Assembly: GCA_030522415.1 (NCBI GenBank)
Contig: CM060108.1
Span: forward strand, 37,470,256 to 37,534,255
Source of the DNA: Channallabes apus
Lineage: Eukaryota > Chordata > Actinopteri > Siluriformes > Clariidae
Length of the DNA: 64,000 bases
Reading direction: 5' to 3'
Shown: positions 46,801 to 59,708 of the stretch, piece by piece
Layout: each line of letters opens with the position of its first letter
How positions within the stretch are numbered: the stretch's first letter is position 1
Made by a program: the position numbers and the translations under genes
The notes under the pieces: model-generated
Told to the model about the DNA's origin: nothing
Databases searched by the model: none
The model's input: the letters and a program-made list of their open reading frames with translations, nothing else

Positions 46801-47290
46801 TTCCACTATAAGTATCATGTAATATTGTGATATCACCACAATTAAGAATTATTACCACAATTTAAGAATGGATGTTTAAGAATGGACATTTTATTGCATG
46901 TTTAGTGAGGTTTCAAGGAAAAAGGGCAAAACAAATGTAATAAAATAAGAATACTACTACTACTACTAATAATAATAATAAAATAATGATATAATAAAAT
47001 TACATATAATAAGAAAACAATGTTGTCTTAATTAAAACATTGTGTTAATACTACTACTATAGTTATAGTTGCTTTCATGAAATCTGAAGATCGATAGCAG
47101 CAATAGGCAATAGTTTTTGACGGCAAATGTCTTCATTTACAGGAGAATGGAGAAAAATATTACATCATGAACTTTTTTCTGGCACAATTTAAGAAAAATA
47201 TAAAAAATTAAATAAAACCAATGTTTTAGCAATTTAGCCTTGCTTATAGATAGCGTAAGGTCATCTTCTGCTATTTATAGCCATCTGGGG
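43820..47290. other. Intergenic or distal vax2 3' UTR, nothing recognised
   Basis: AT-rich, strikingly free of recognisable transposons. ACT/AAT runs at about 46953-46980. It could include an extended vax2 3'UTR. Confidence 0.45.
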
Positions 47291-47299
47291 AAACATTAA

Positions 47300-47605
47300 A
47301 TTCTTTTATGTCTTGTAAGGGTGATGGGGTTATTCCTCAAGAAAGCACAGGCCGAAACAGCCACAATATGTTTAACCACATGGTTTGGTGCCCTCCTTCC
47401 TCTTGGAACTGCACTCTCTTTCTGAAGCTTGCTGAGACAATCAACTCCAGGGTGCCAATTAAAATGATTGGCGTCTTTTCTTTAACAGAGTGGATGGCTG
47501 GGGACAGTGAGCACTAAATGGGTGGCCTGGTGATTTGTGTGGGGCAGCTGAGGATAGGGGTGCAGGACCCAACAGCTGTGGCACAAATAAAGGTGGGCAA
47601 TATCT
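47300..47605. promoter_or_regulatory. Candidate conserved non-coding element 1
   Basis: Low-repeat, locally GC-richer block with GCCAATTAAAATGATTGG and AACCACATGG motifs in AT-rich surroundings, about 4 kb after vax2. Candidate only: conservation was not tested. Confidence 0.3.
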
Positions 47606-48109
47606 TAATTTAAGAGATTTGATGTATTATATTGGACATGTAATAAAAAAAAAAAACAGAATATACTGGAATTCTTCACACCAATGTTCAGTCACAGATC
47701 AAAATTAAATTAGGCATCAAACTAAAAATATAGTCATATAGTATTTACTTATGCAAGGTTTTATTTAAAAAGAAATAATAATAATAAACTTGACTAATTT
47801 TAAGATTTATGGTAAAATTATTTACTTCATTTTTAACAACAAATAGAATAAATGTGTATACTTTGCACACTTTAATGACGCATCTAAGCAAGGACATATC
47901 TAATATTCTAATCAAAGGGGGAAAAAATCCTAAACCATCAATGAGGTAGAAATTATTGCATGCTCTATTTTCTCCTTTTTTCTTGTTTGGGTTAAAGTAA
48001 TCAGTGTTAAGCTTGTTTTGTTAGGCCTAGTCCTGGCCTCCTCAGCTTTTACCACGCATCACTGTACTGCTTCCCTCCCTCCCGCTTTCTACCTCCTTCT
48101 CTTTTCTTT

Positions 48110-48570
48110 ATCCATCCGCTCTCTCCCTAGTCCCTGTTCAGTGACCCTGCAGGTGGCCTCTTCATTAATTAGGGTCACTAATTGGAGGGTGATGGGGCCT
48201 CCACACCTGCATGAATCATGTGACCCACTGTGAGGTTCATTGGGCCATAGATCATCCACTGGGGCAGCCAGAATGGGGAGAGGAATTGGATCAGCTGTGA
48301 GGCCAATGGGATTAGTGCAATAGAGACAGAAAGGACAAGAGAAGTCTGGGAGGTGTATGAGCCAGCGGTGGGCTGAGTTCATATTTGCCTCCCTTGGGGA
48401 CTAATTGCAGGCTGACCCCTAAGGTTGATCGGCTTCCTAGCATGGTCCACTTTTCTCAGCCAAGGCGCGATTAAGCCTGCTTGTTTTGACATGATTCACA
48501 CAATCTGCTGACTTGGTCATTAAGGAACCATTCAACATTCCTGGGAGAGAAGCAGGAATGAGGCCTCTTG
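48110..48570. promoter_or_regulatory. Candidate conserved non-coding element 2
   Basis: Sharp GC-richer, non-repetitive block with TTCATTAATTAGGGTCACTA, GGGATTAG, GGGACTAATTGCAGG and GCGATTAAGCC (homeodomain- and Otx-like sites). No coding frame of note. Confidence 0.35.
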
Positions 48571-50084
48571 GAATACTACAAAAAAGGAAATGAGAAGACA
48601 GAAAAAAAGAAAATTAGAAAAGTTTAATTTTAATGTCCATTTTTACTAATTAGAAAAGTTGTTATGAAAAAAATATATATATATATAAATAAATAGTAAC
48701 AACTAGCTGACAGATCAATTCAGTACAGATTAATTTTGAAGACATAGGGGCAAGCAACTAGGGGATAAAAAAATACAAGAACCCTCACTCTCTTTTCCAC
48801 TATTTCACTATGCATTAAGCGTTCACTATGTTTATAGTAGAAACCTGTGAGGCCCTGTAATGAACACATGTTACTTTTAGGGGGGAAAAGGGAAACAAAG
48901 GTGAGAGTTTTGTTTGCATTTTCTCAATGCATACTCAGGTCTTCTTAACCAGAGGGGCTTCCATGAAGGGAAAATAAGGAGGTGTGAGCTAAAATAAGAG
49001 GGAACCAGTTAAAAGGATCATAAAGGGATATAGAGAACTGTGCTAACAAAAGTATCACAGAATGAATTTAAAGAGTGAATCATGTATGTTTTTTTTATTA
49101 TAAATAATTACCCCAAATAGTTTGCAATAGATATTTACATGTACATTTGTATACTAATATCATACTAATTATATACTAACTAAAATAGTATTAATGAATG
49201 AAAAGGGCATTAATGAACAATTAACAATAAAAAAAAAACAGATATTCATGTCAAATAAGGTTTTTTAAGCTCGCTAAATGTTCCTAGGACTGCAGAGTAA
49301 CTTTAATTACTCTGAGCTGTTTTAACTTTTTCACAAAAGTAATATGGAAAGTATGGAGAACAATGTACATATTTGGTTGCTTCTGGTGTGTGTTTTTCTT
49401 ACCTAATTGTTGTTTTCTTTAAGATTTATTTTATCCGTTTATTCTTTTCTTATATTATATTTAATTTAATTTTGTTTGTTTTTAAGTACATAGTTAGCAT
49501 TAGCCATCTAGTTCACCATCTTTGGTTCTGCTCAATTCATAATTCCATAATATGGTGCAATTTAATTTTAATAAAAACTGTAAATTAGACCTGACAGTAA
49601 GAATATTCCATTTTCTTTTAGATGTGATACCAAATAATACTAAGGCTAATATCTTAATACCAATAATGTACTGATACCAATACTTTGAAAACTTTTCGAA
49701 TTTACATAATACAGAAAACACTGTATAGCGGGTGAGAACTATTCCAGCTATCTGGTTAGCTCAAATGATGCATGCAATGGGTACCATGTGTATAAGAGTA
49801 TAGAAATGAATCATTCCCTTTAAAACAGTTATGTTTTGTTGTTTTGTCATTCATTTTCATCCTGATGAATGAAGACAGACATAGTTTTTGTTTATCCAGC
49901 TGTATCCACCATCCAAGTGAAAGGTATAATACCAACATGTCAGAAAAATAGAGAAAATAAAAATACAAAATAGAATCAACTCCTTTTAAATTACTTGTAA
50001 AAGTAATTATTTATAGCTAATCACATTTAAATGGCATACAATGTTGTTTGACTACCAACTGTGATCAGCTGTGATTTTGATTAA

Positions 50085-50780
50085 TCAGCATGAAAAACTG
50101 GAGCATTTCAGTCCCTGGTAGTGCAGCTGAAGCAAAGAATCAACTATGGCTGGCAAGAGACAGTCCAAAGCTCTCCAGGATAAAGTTGTGCCTCAGCAAA
50201 AGAGGCCTACAGCAACTCTGAAGCAGTAGAACAAATGTATAACATAGAGTGACTATTATGAGAAAATGACAACAATATCTCAACAAATTCTCCACAAATA
50301 TGACTTGCATTGGAGGGCTGCAAGAAAAAAGCCTAAGCAACTGAGCTTTGCAAAAATGCACCTTGAAGATTCCACAGGAGGCCACATGGTGTTATGGTTA
50401 GATGAAACAAAAATTTAATTATTTGCACAACACCAAATAATATGTCTGACAGAAAGCCAATACAGCTCACCATCCAAATAACACCAGTAAAGCATGGAGG
50501 TGGCAATATCCTGTTATGAGGGAGTTTCTCTGCAGCAGGGACTAGAGCAATCCTGACAAATTCTTGAGGAAAATCTACCGTCCTGTGCCAGAAAGTTGGC
50601 AATGAGAAGAAGGTAGCGTTCCAACATGACAATGACCCAAAGCACATACCAAACTGGTGAATGTCCTTGCATGGCCTAGTCAGAGTGCATTGAAAATCTG
50701 TGAAATGACTTGAAGACTGAAGTGTACACATTTAACTCAACTTTGAGCAGTTCAGCAAAGAAAAGTAGGCAAATATCGCA
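50085..50780 (+). pseudogene. Tc1-like transposase fossil
   Basis: Broken + strand coding: SFAKMHLEDSTGGHMVLWLD followed by ETKI, then a segment for HDNDPKH-like residues (about 50625-50645). Numerous stops and frameshifts. Confidence 0.65.
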
Positions 50781-50980
50781 AAGTCTAGATGTTCAAAGCT
50801 TCACCTAATTGAGTTTACATGTTATTTTAGGAGGGGGATTATCCTTTTCCATATTATTCAGTTTTTTTTGTTTGTTTTTTACACATGTGTTATATCTTTC
50901 ATTTGAATGTTAAAAGTTGCACTGAATAAATACAGTTGGATAAAACTAAAACCATGTCTGTTTTCATTGAAGGCTGCAAA

Positions 50981-51024
50981 TGTGTGTGTGTGTGTGTGTG
51001 TGTGTGTTGGGGGGGGGGGGGGGT
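50981..51024. repeat. (GT)n followed by poly-G
   Basis: GT run ending in about 14 G; the G tract is a likely polymerase-slippage site. Confidence 0.92.
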
Positions 51025-51451
51025 TGGTTTTAATCCTTTTCTATACCCACTATAGCAGACAGCTAGCAATTTGACACCTGCTGTCACTCAAATTAACCAT
51101 GCTCCTAATTATACATGATTTCATGGCTTAATTTGATATTAATTTGATGAGAGTACTGTACATAAAAAAATCACCCAAGTAGAATTGTCATAAATTGTCT
51201 ACATATTAAGACCTTTGTTTACCCAGCTTAAACATGTTTATTTATCTTGTGAAGTTGGGCATTTTAACATAGGAACTGTTGGGATTGACTTGCTTTAGAA
51301 GCCATTCCCCAGTGGACATTCGAGGAACGGCGCATTTTGACACTTCTGTGTTGTTTTCATTTTTCATAACCTAAGGTTGCCCCTTGTCATTTACATAAGT
51401 AATACTGTAGCTATTGTACATGTGCTAAAAATAATTAGAATTAAGTTTTTT

Positions 51452-51690
51452 GGGGTGGCGCGGTGGCAAAGTGGTTAGCAATGTGGCCTCACTGCGTGTG
51501 GAGGTTGCATGTTCTCCCATTGCTTAGTGGGTTTCCCCCAGGTTCCCCAGTTTCCTCTTACAGTGGTGATATTTTGTGATTCCAAAGTATCCCTAGTATA
51601 TGATGAGTGTATGAGTGTGTGCTTGTGTGCCCTCTCATGGATTGGCACCCCCACCTAGTACCCCGAGTCCCCTGGGATAGGCTCCAGAGT
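51452..51690 (+). mobile_element. tRNA-derived SINE-like repeat
   Basis: GGGTGGCGCGGTGGCAAAGT head, TGGTTAGCAATG A-box-like, then GAGGTTGCATGTTCTCCCAT and a tail CCTGGGATAGGCTCCAGAG. Same family as 8784-9005, with the B-box region deleted. Confidence 0.65.
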
Positions 51691-52801
51691 AATTTATTAT
51701 ACAAGTTAATTCGCTCAAGGTCACACTTTTGTTTACGTCAGTTTCCCACTTTTTTTTTTTTTAAATAAATTGCAATGGCCACTTCAAAAATTCTGTAAGT
51801 CTATCGAATGCTTTTGGATGATATTTCATATGTAATATGCTGTGAATAAAAATGTCAAATGTCTTATTAGATTAAATATCACAAGTAATAAGGATAAATT
51901 TCATGTCTGTCACATCTCAAGGGACTTCAAGAATTATTCCAATGACGCACAAGCAATATAATTAACAAAGCAGCTGATATGCAAAGAACATGAACAATTT
52001 CTTTAGTATTTTGTGGGTGCCCTATTAATGTTTTTATAGATCCTGTAATATTGACATTACTATTTAAAGTAGATATGAAGGTCGAAACATTGGCCTAATA
52101 TTTTCAGCTAATAGGTAATACATGTCCTTTGCAGAGTTGTTTTTCTGCCTCTTTTTAACGTTGTAAACACGAAATACTGAAACCATGGTATAAAAGAAAC
52201 TAAATTGTTTCATTTCCTCATCCTTCAATGTGGTCTCTGTATATGTCTTTCAGTTAATTTTTTGCTTTAACCTTTTACCTTTTCAGTCATGATCCCTGTG
52301 CAGTACTGTAATGAATGCACATTCAATGTTTAGAATTAAATTAAAGATAAACAGAAAATGTCAGCCAAGACTGGATCTTGTGTTGATGGCCTCTTCCTTT
52401 TAGTTGTAACTTTCATGTGAGGAATTGAATGAGGTGTGTGGCTAGTCATTCTCTCAACAAAAAAAAACAAGCATATTTTCCGCCTAAAGCCACCTCCTCA
52501 CTGGCAGACCTGTTGACCCCAATTTTCACTTCCAATTTCATTCCCCTGCCCAAGGACAACTTGGTCTTTATGTCTTTTGCTTTTATGCCATGTACCAATA
52601 CTCCTACACAATAACTGTGAATGTGTTTTGTTTCTCCTCGTCTCTGTTCAGAATCAATTAGCCTCCATGTCCCTATGGACTCCAGTGCTTTTCCCTTCTA
52701 GGAACAAGAACTCCTGAATTTGTGTTTCATAGACATTGAAATATTATCTTCAGGTTTGTACAATTTTACAATCATGGAATGATTTAACTTTCAAGGATGT
52801 G

Positions 52802-52848
52802 ACACACACACACACACACACACTGACGCATGCACACACACACACGCA

Positions 52849-52880
<32 letters not shown>

Positions 52881-52895
52881 CACACACACACAGAG
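52802..52895. repeat. (CA)n/(GCAC)n microsatellite
   Basis: CA run with a central GCAC tetranucleotide expansion. Confidence 0.93.
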
Positions 52896-53599
52896 CGACA
52901 GAGTGATGTTTTTTAAGCTGCCTTGTCTAATAATAAGACAATTCAATATACAGTATTTAGTGAAATGATAGATACATGAATAATTTACTAGATAAAGTAT
53001 TAAGAAACTAAATGATTATTATATTTTCTTTCTCCTTTATTAATGATGCTTTTTACTACAAAAAGCAATGAGTATATTTATAAAAAATTAAAAAAATATT
53101 TATAGATTTATTCTTAGCTTTGGTGTATTTAAATACATTCAGGGGAACGGACTATCAAATTCAGCATCTCAAATTCAGACATCATTCTTGCCCTTCATTT
53201 AGTGCAGGGGTTAAAACCTGCAGCCTCATTGTTAACAAGAGGGCAAGCCCCCAGCCTCATGCTATGCAAACACACCCACACACACACACACACAATCAGA
53301 AATGCACGTGCATCATTGTTAAACACAGATATACATAACCATGTATAGGTGTGAGCATTTAGATTAAACATATGTGTAGAAAAATATATAGAGAAAAGAG
53401 CAAAGGAAGGTTGCAGAGACAGATGCAAAGTGTAGATAAGAGAATTGGATTGAAGGATTGAAACATTGACTCAGAAAGAGAGGGAGGGCAGGGGAACACT
53501 CTTTTGAACAAATGTGTGAACAAAAGCCTGCTTAAACTGTCAGGCTTGAGGCCTGGGGTGTTTACTGCTTCTGTATCTATAACCAACAAATCAAGCCGT

Positions 53600-53770
53600 C
53601 CCTCTTTCTGCTGCCCCTCTGCCACCTCCCTTTATTAGGAACAGTAAATTAGGGCCTGTCCATCTGGGTGTTAGTACCAATTATGGTAGGAAGCTGTCAG
53701 GCCGGATTAGTCCAAGTCGGCAAGACCGGCATATGAGTGACCTTTATTAATGAAAGTTGAGAGGAAATTA
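53600..53770. promoter_or_regulatory. Candidate conserved non-coding element 3
   Basis: Non-repetitive block with GTAAATTAGGGCC, CCAATTATGG and CCGGATTAGTCC sites, about 10 kb after vax2. Untested. Confidence 0.28.
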
Positions 53771-54079
53771 TTAGTGAAGAGAGAAAATGTACAAGCGACA
53801 GAGAGTCCAATATAGAAAAATAACTATCAATATTATTGTTGTTTTAGTTTTAATGTACTAATGTACAAATCCATTGCATTTTGGTTTTATCACAGAATTT
53901 TTCAGTAGCCTTGACATTATTTTGTATTCCAACTTAGCAAATATTTGTAGAATTTTTTTATTGACTATGAACTTACCAAACATTGAACAATCTCTCATAG
54001 AGTGACTTAAGTCATCAGTCCAGATTTGTTATTTATTTTGTTCTTTGCCTACAGTGTGGTGATTTCCTGCCACAAACTT

Positions 54080-54670
54080 CCAGCATCCTAAAAGAGACAC
54101 CATGAACATTTTGTTCCATGTAGGGAATGCAACAAGACCCGCTACATCAGCCCCATATTTCTTTTCTCCCTTCCCTCCCTTCTGTCCTCTACACTCTATT
54201 ACTGTATTTGCTCACTTGTCAAAGAAAATGAGTCTAGTGTTGAAGGTGGTGGACAACGATGACCACAATGAGGAGCAGATTTATGCCAGGGAGCAGTCAT
54301 GTGCACCAGCATCCTGCCTGATAGAGTAGTAGGTGATTGGAGTAGAAGTATGGGTAAAGTCAATGGGTGGTTAAAGGGGAAAGCCAAAAGGGGGATGGAT
54401 CAGAAGACATAAAAGAGGTGTGGAGAGCAGTCAGCTGAGAGCAGGACTAATAGGGCCTAATTGAATTGGATGTGCCAAGCAGACTGAGACATTAGAAGTA
54501 ATCTGATGTACCACGGAGGATAAAGAGTGGTTGATACAGAGTGTCTGCCTCATGTGACAGACTGTAACATAGCCCATGAAAGGGCAGCAGCTCCTTTTGT
54601 TTAAGGGACAATTGGAAGACAAGAGCTTAGCAAGCAATGACAGCCCTGGGGAGCGTCATTACTAGTTATG
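54080..54670. promoter_or_regulatory. Candidate conserved non-coding element 4
   Basis: Unique, balanced-composition block with GGGCCTAATTGAATTGG. Short open frames here have no recognisable protein and no splice context. Confidence 0.25.
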
Positions 54671-55243
54671 AGCACAGGAAAGAGGTACAGGAGTTTTGGA
54701 AAAGTTTCAAGTGTCAAAAATGATCCTCTAAGATATAACGCATATAGATCATTTCACAATGTCCTCTGATTGGTAGACAGTGGGACATACATCACATGAT
54801 CCATACTTGGCTACATCTGTGAGAACACAGATGGCCATAGTGGGAATAGAATGGAATGAGACAAAGGTGGAATGTGTTTGTGTTTGGGTGGAGTGCCAGG
54901 CATTAATTAGCATGAATAATTATGGCCTATTACAAGGATAGTCAGACACTGGTGTATGTACACGTGTGTATGCATGCTTCCATTTGTGCCTGCATACACA
55001 CATTGTTTATTTATTTAAATAAAAACTAAATTTTTTTTAGATTTTAGATATTATGTCAGAAGGTGCAATAAATAATTTCAGATGTTTTTGGCGAATCAGT
55101 TTCATATTTATTTATTCATTTATTTAATGTATATTTTTATGTTCAAACATTTACCAACATGGCCAATAAATAACTTTTTAATTTAAAAAGAGGCTACATT
55201 TTACAAAATCAACTTAAGAGAATGAACAAAATAGGCATGAAGG

Positions 55244-55246
<3 letters not shown>

Positions 55247-55279
<33 letters not shown>

Positions 55280-55285
55280 GCGCGT

Positions 55286-55329
<44 letters not shown>

Positions 55330-55379
55330 ACGCGTGCACACACACACACACACAGAAAGAAAGAGAGAGAGAGAGAGAA
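55247..55379. repeat. Compound (CA)n/(CG) microsatellite ending in (GA)n
   Basis: CA runs separated by CGCGCGTGCG-type patches, then AGAGAG. Confidence 0.93.
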
Positions 55380-55429
55380 AATGATGTTACAGTGTAACCC
55401 TCAAAGGTGTGAAAAAGACATGCACTGAC

Positions 55430-55870
55430 AGTATACTTTGTTGGTCATCTTTCAAGCCTGCAGTAGCTCAATTAGGACTGATTTTGCTCTGCACATCTGA
55501 AGCAGCACTTGAAGCTGGTTACTTGGTGAGGCCAGGTTGGAATGGGGGTGGTGGGGTGGTGCGGCTGAATGCAGAACAGAGTAAGAAGAGAACGCAGTGG
55601 GTAGCATTAGACTCTGGCACACAGATGTGTGATTGCATTGGACTAAAACCCTGCCAAGACCTGCTGTGTGGGGTCACAACCCTTACAAAATCAGTGTTTT
55701 CTGCATGTCAGAACTAATGCAGGTCTTCCGGATCCCAACAGAGAGACTAAGAGCAATGGAGAGGGGATTTTAAGAAGGGCAAGAGGTTGTCCCAGATTGA
55801 TTGGTGGAATAGCCTCAGTGGCCAGGTGTATGTGTGCACAGCAGGGGACCTTTAGAGTTCAAACAACTAT
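55430..55870. promoter_or_regulatory. Candidate conserved non-coding element 5
   Basis: Unique GC-richer block with CAATTAGG and GGCCAGG motifs. Open frames of 70-102 codons overlap, but none resembles a known protein and no splice signals bracket them. Confidence 0.22.
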
Positions 55871-55879
55871 GCAGTACTA

Positions 55880-57110
55880 ACACATGCACTTTTAATATCT
55901 CTGAGGACAAATCACTGCCAGAGGACTGCATATAAAAATCTAGACATTGAGTCATATGTGTGTGTCATTGTTCAGTATCTTTCAACACAATATATATCTG
56001 TCTCTCTTCTCCTACACAGAATTTCTATCCACTTCGAAACAGCTTTCTGCTTAGTGTACCACAGGGTCTCCTGTGTTGGCTGTCTGTGCCACTTTGTGTC
56101 AGTTGAGATAGTAAAAGACTGTCTGTACCACATAGTTCAAATCAAAGCACAGTTGTTTATACCCAGCAAAATGTATTATTTTAATGGCAAAGAATCATCT
56201 GACAGATCATTCTCGGGGAACTAATCTTTAAAGTAGCAGTTTAACACAAAGTACTCCTACAGGAAATTGAACACAAGATCGTCCACTGCAGACTGACTAA
56301 TGCAACGTGCGTCCATATGTGCTCTCAGGTGAAAAGTAGATGCAACAGGTTGTTTTGACAGAGTCTTGGTGCCACCATGAGGCCAATCTGAATTACAGTG
56401 CTCTGGGATACAGGGTCGTCATTTAACCACGTGAGGGTTATTTGCTCAGTTTTGCAAAGACACAACTTAATAATGTTATCTGGAATTTCCGCACAAAAAT
56501 CAATAGTGCTTTGATGAATCAGTGCTTATGATTGACATAAAAACTGCATTCCCTGCTCATATGTTATCTATACTAGCTATGAACTCAGAAATCATTTTGC
56601 ATCGCTCTTTACATGACACATTTTGAACAATTTTACTATCATTTAGCCAGTTTAGAATTTAATGGAAGCAGATGTAATGAATCATAAACTGAATGTCACA
56701 CACAAACCATGATAAACAGATACAAGAAGCACATTATTTTAATTTTAATATTGTTATTTGCAGTGATGCTAATGATATCATGTAAACAACATAGTGATTA
56801 TGTGAAAATAAAAAAAAGGGGTACACATTTAAAACCTACATTATTACCTACTTTGGAATTTTGAAATCATGAATTTCCAATTTTGCTGTATTTTCAATCA
56901 AGAAGGTATTTTTTGTAACATACCAGCATCATTATATAATAGAAATGTGATGTTTCTCTTCCTTGTTCTACTGCATTACATTTTAATGGACAGTTATTTA
57001 CCAAAGTCATTTTAATTTTAAGCCTTGGTTACTCCTGTGACATACAGTATCAGTGCTATAATAATGAATGTCTGCTGCATGTGCTTGTGATATCAATTGC
57101 AGTTATGAAT
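55880..57110. other. Intergenic, nothing recognised
   Basis: AT-rich unique DNA without convincing exons or repeats. Confidence 0.45.
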
Positions 57111-57112
57111 TA

Positions 57113-57542
57113 CAGTACCAGTCAAAAGTTTGGACACACCTTTTCATTCAATGTTTTGTATTACATTATTTATAAATTTTTTTACATTCATAACATATTT
57201 TCATTACATAACACATATAATTAGTTAATTAAGAAACAGCAACAAAAAGTTCTTGCAAGAACAAGTCTATTTGGAAAACCCATCAATCACCATGTTAAAA
57301 CCTACTCTTATGAAGGCCATCTCAGGAAAACAAGACAAAGCCTTACCTCTGCTGCAGTGGAGAAGTTCATTTAGAGTTACCAGCTTCAGAAAATACCAAT
57401 TAACAGCACCTCAGATTAGAGCTGTTATCAAAGCTTTAACAGAGCATAAGTTATATAAGGAATATTGTATATTTTGATGCCCTCAATATTGTGTTTATGT
57501 GTTTTGACATTGTCTGTATGTCAAAACTTTAGACTGGAACTG
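57113..57542 (+). mobile_element. Complete Tc1-like MITE, 430 bp, TA target sites
   Basis: Ends CAGTACCAGTCAAAAGTTTG and the inverse (…TTTAGACTGGAACTG), flanked by TA. The interior keeps a transposase-like scrap (LTAPQIRAVIKALTEHK). Relative of the interrupted element at 6272. Confidence 0.8.
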
Positions 57543-57829
57543 TATATCATGGCATTTTCATTCAATGTTTTGATTTACGGAGCGGAGATATTATATAATT
57601 TAGAAAGATAACCTAATTAGAGAAAGCATCTTTCATGTATATAAAAGCAAACTAAAAAAAGTAGAGCAAACTTGAATAAAAGAAACTACCACAATGTACC
57701 AAATAACTCACTACAAACTTTCATAACCACAAATAAACACAGGGACTACAACTAAAGGAGGCATGAATAATAGCAATAATTTACAATAAGTAGATGAAAT
57801 GAAAAGGATGTGATCTAAGTGACTTTGCA

Positions 57830-58215
57830 TAAACAGTGTAAAAGTGCTACAGTCACTTTGGAATAGGTGCAATCTGGATTCATCAGACCACATGACATTT
57901 CATTGCTCCAAAGTCCAACCATTATGCTACCTGAAGTCTTTTTTATGATTAAACTCAACTAACAGGTGACTTTCTTATAGCCACAAAGCTGATCACATAA
58001 CATTGTGCACTTGAAAATGCTCTTAATTTTATTGTTAGCATAGCTGTGGTTTCTATTGTCAATTTCTTAAGATACAACTTCACCAAGCCTTGACAGATCA
58101 CAGTCATTCATTATCGTCAGGTTCAGCAATATTGTTCTAGGTTTTAACAATGTTTTGGATAGTTTTCAATCCCATTCCAGTAATTTCTGCAATCTCATAA
58201 CTTTTCTTTGTTTTT
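57830..58215 (-). pseudogene. Antisense Tc1-like transposase fossil (N-terminal part)
   Basis: The minus strand reads EITGMGLKTIQNIVK (about 58150-58205), the helix-turn-helix region, and MWSDESRLHLF (about 57861-57893), the catalytic entry, separated by stops. Confidence 0.7.
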
Positions 58216-58764
58216 ATTATGAGAAATTATCTTTTCTTTATTTCCTAAAAGCAAATTGTTCAGTAGTACAGTGGCACAATGGGTAGTGTTTTGGCATAAC
58301 AACTTCCAGGATGCTGCTTCAGTCCTCAGCTTGTTTTACTGTGTTTGACAAATTAAGGTTTTGTTTGAGCTTTCTGGTTCCCTTACAACATCCAAACCCA
58401 TTTTGTTCAATTATCCATTAAATATACACAAGATTATAGGTCCAATTTAATGTCAAATTCATCCCAAAATGTAAGTCAATCGATCCTATTCCTCCTCTGG
58501 TGAGAAGAATTTCTGCCGTCAGTGCTGATAGAGTTCAGTGTCGTAATCATTGCTTCTCAAAGATGTTGGCATACAGTACATCTTGCATATGCAATCTCCT
58601 CATTACAACTTAGACAAAATCTGTACTTTATGCAGCAGTTAAAATTTAAGACAAATTTAATAAAGTGAAGAAAACTGCTTCACATTAGATGCAAGTATTT
58701 TGCAACCATTAAAAAAAAAAAAAAAAAAAAAGATTTTTACAGGTTTAAACAGATTATCATTCCT

Positions 58765-58808
58765 TAAATATGAGTTTAAACAATTGAATAGCATTTTCCT
58801 GACTTCAG

Positions 58809-58880
<72 letters not shown>

Positions 58881-58905
58881 AGCCATTATATATTATATAC
58901 TGTAT

Positions 58906-58937
<32 letters not shown>

Positions 58938-58982
58938 CCTGAAGTCAGCAAAATGCTATTCAACTGTTTAAAATCATATTTA
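58765..58982. repeat. Inverted repeat with CA arm and TG arm
   Basis: 58765-58877 (TAAATATGAGTTTAAACAAT, then GCATTTTCCTGACTTCAGGC and (CA)n) is mirrored by 58911-58982 ((TG)n, GCCTGAAGTCAGCAAAATGC, then AACTGTTTAAAATCATATTT). The spacer is about 33 bases of TA-rich DNA. The CA arm is longer than the TG arm. Confidence 0.85.
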
Positions 58983-58984
58983 AT

Positions 58985-58986
<2 letters not shown>

Positions 58987-59018
<32 letters not shown>

Positions 59019-59031
59019 TGTGTGTGTGTGA
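58987..59031. repeat. (TG)n microsatellite
   Basis: GT/TG run directly after the inverted repeat. Confidence 0.9.
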
Positions 59032-59674
59032 AGTGATAAACATAAATCACTATACAGCTGTTGGATTCGCTAGACTAACAAATCTGATCCACAGAGGCTC
59101 CACCCAGCAACCCACATGACTCAAAGCCAACATCCTGTTGCCAGATACCACGGCACACCCCACAGGCCCTGTGAAGCCACATTGTGTGGGGCCAGAGCTG
59201 CCCCTGGGGTACAATGTGAACCCAAAGCCCAGGTGAATTCATTGTTAAAGTTTTTAATGTTATGACTGATCAGAGTATTAATGTACACACAAGTTCATCT
59301 ATGAACTACATACTGTATATAAATCTATAGAAATGTTAATTAATTTGCTTCATCAGCATTCAATTATGATGAACTGTTAAAACTGTTTTAGTCTTTGTAA
59401 CAAACAATTAAATGAAATTCACATTGTTAGAACTAAAGGCCTAGACAATGCAGTAGAACAAGAGTGTTTTATAATTTTAATGTATAAACTTTGTTCTAAC
59501 CTCTATGAACTCCAGTGAATTTCCAGTAAGAGACATAAGATGATGAAACTCCCATGTATGTGAAGAAAAAGGTTTCAGTTCTCCTTTGTCTCAGTACTTT
59601 CTCTGTAATTCCTGTTCACTGCTCAGACGTCAACATCAGTTCTTACAGTATAGTTGTTTTGGATTGTTACAGAG

Positions 59675-59708
59675 ATGTGGAGCTCAGGAATAGATTTTGA
59701 AAATTTAG
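59675..59708 (+). CDS. shtn1-like: Shootin-like coding exon 1
   Basis: ATG at 59675 (A at -3), encoding MWSSGIDFENL plus one base; donor GTAAGA. The phase-1 junction to the next exon gives an uninterrupted acidic N-terminus, which supports this start. A TTGTTACAG just upstream could be an acceptor for a non-coding first exon. Confidence 0.7.

Noticed and set aside
55409..55880. 102- and 70-codon frames that could be a small gene
   Set aside because: No homology recognised, no splice or poly(A) context, and the two frames overlap in different phases.
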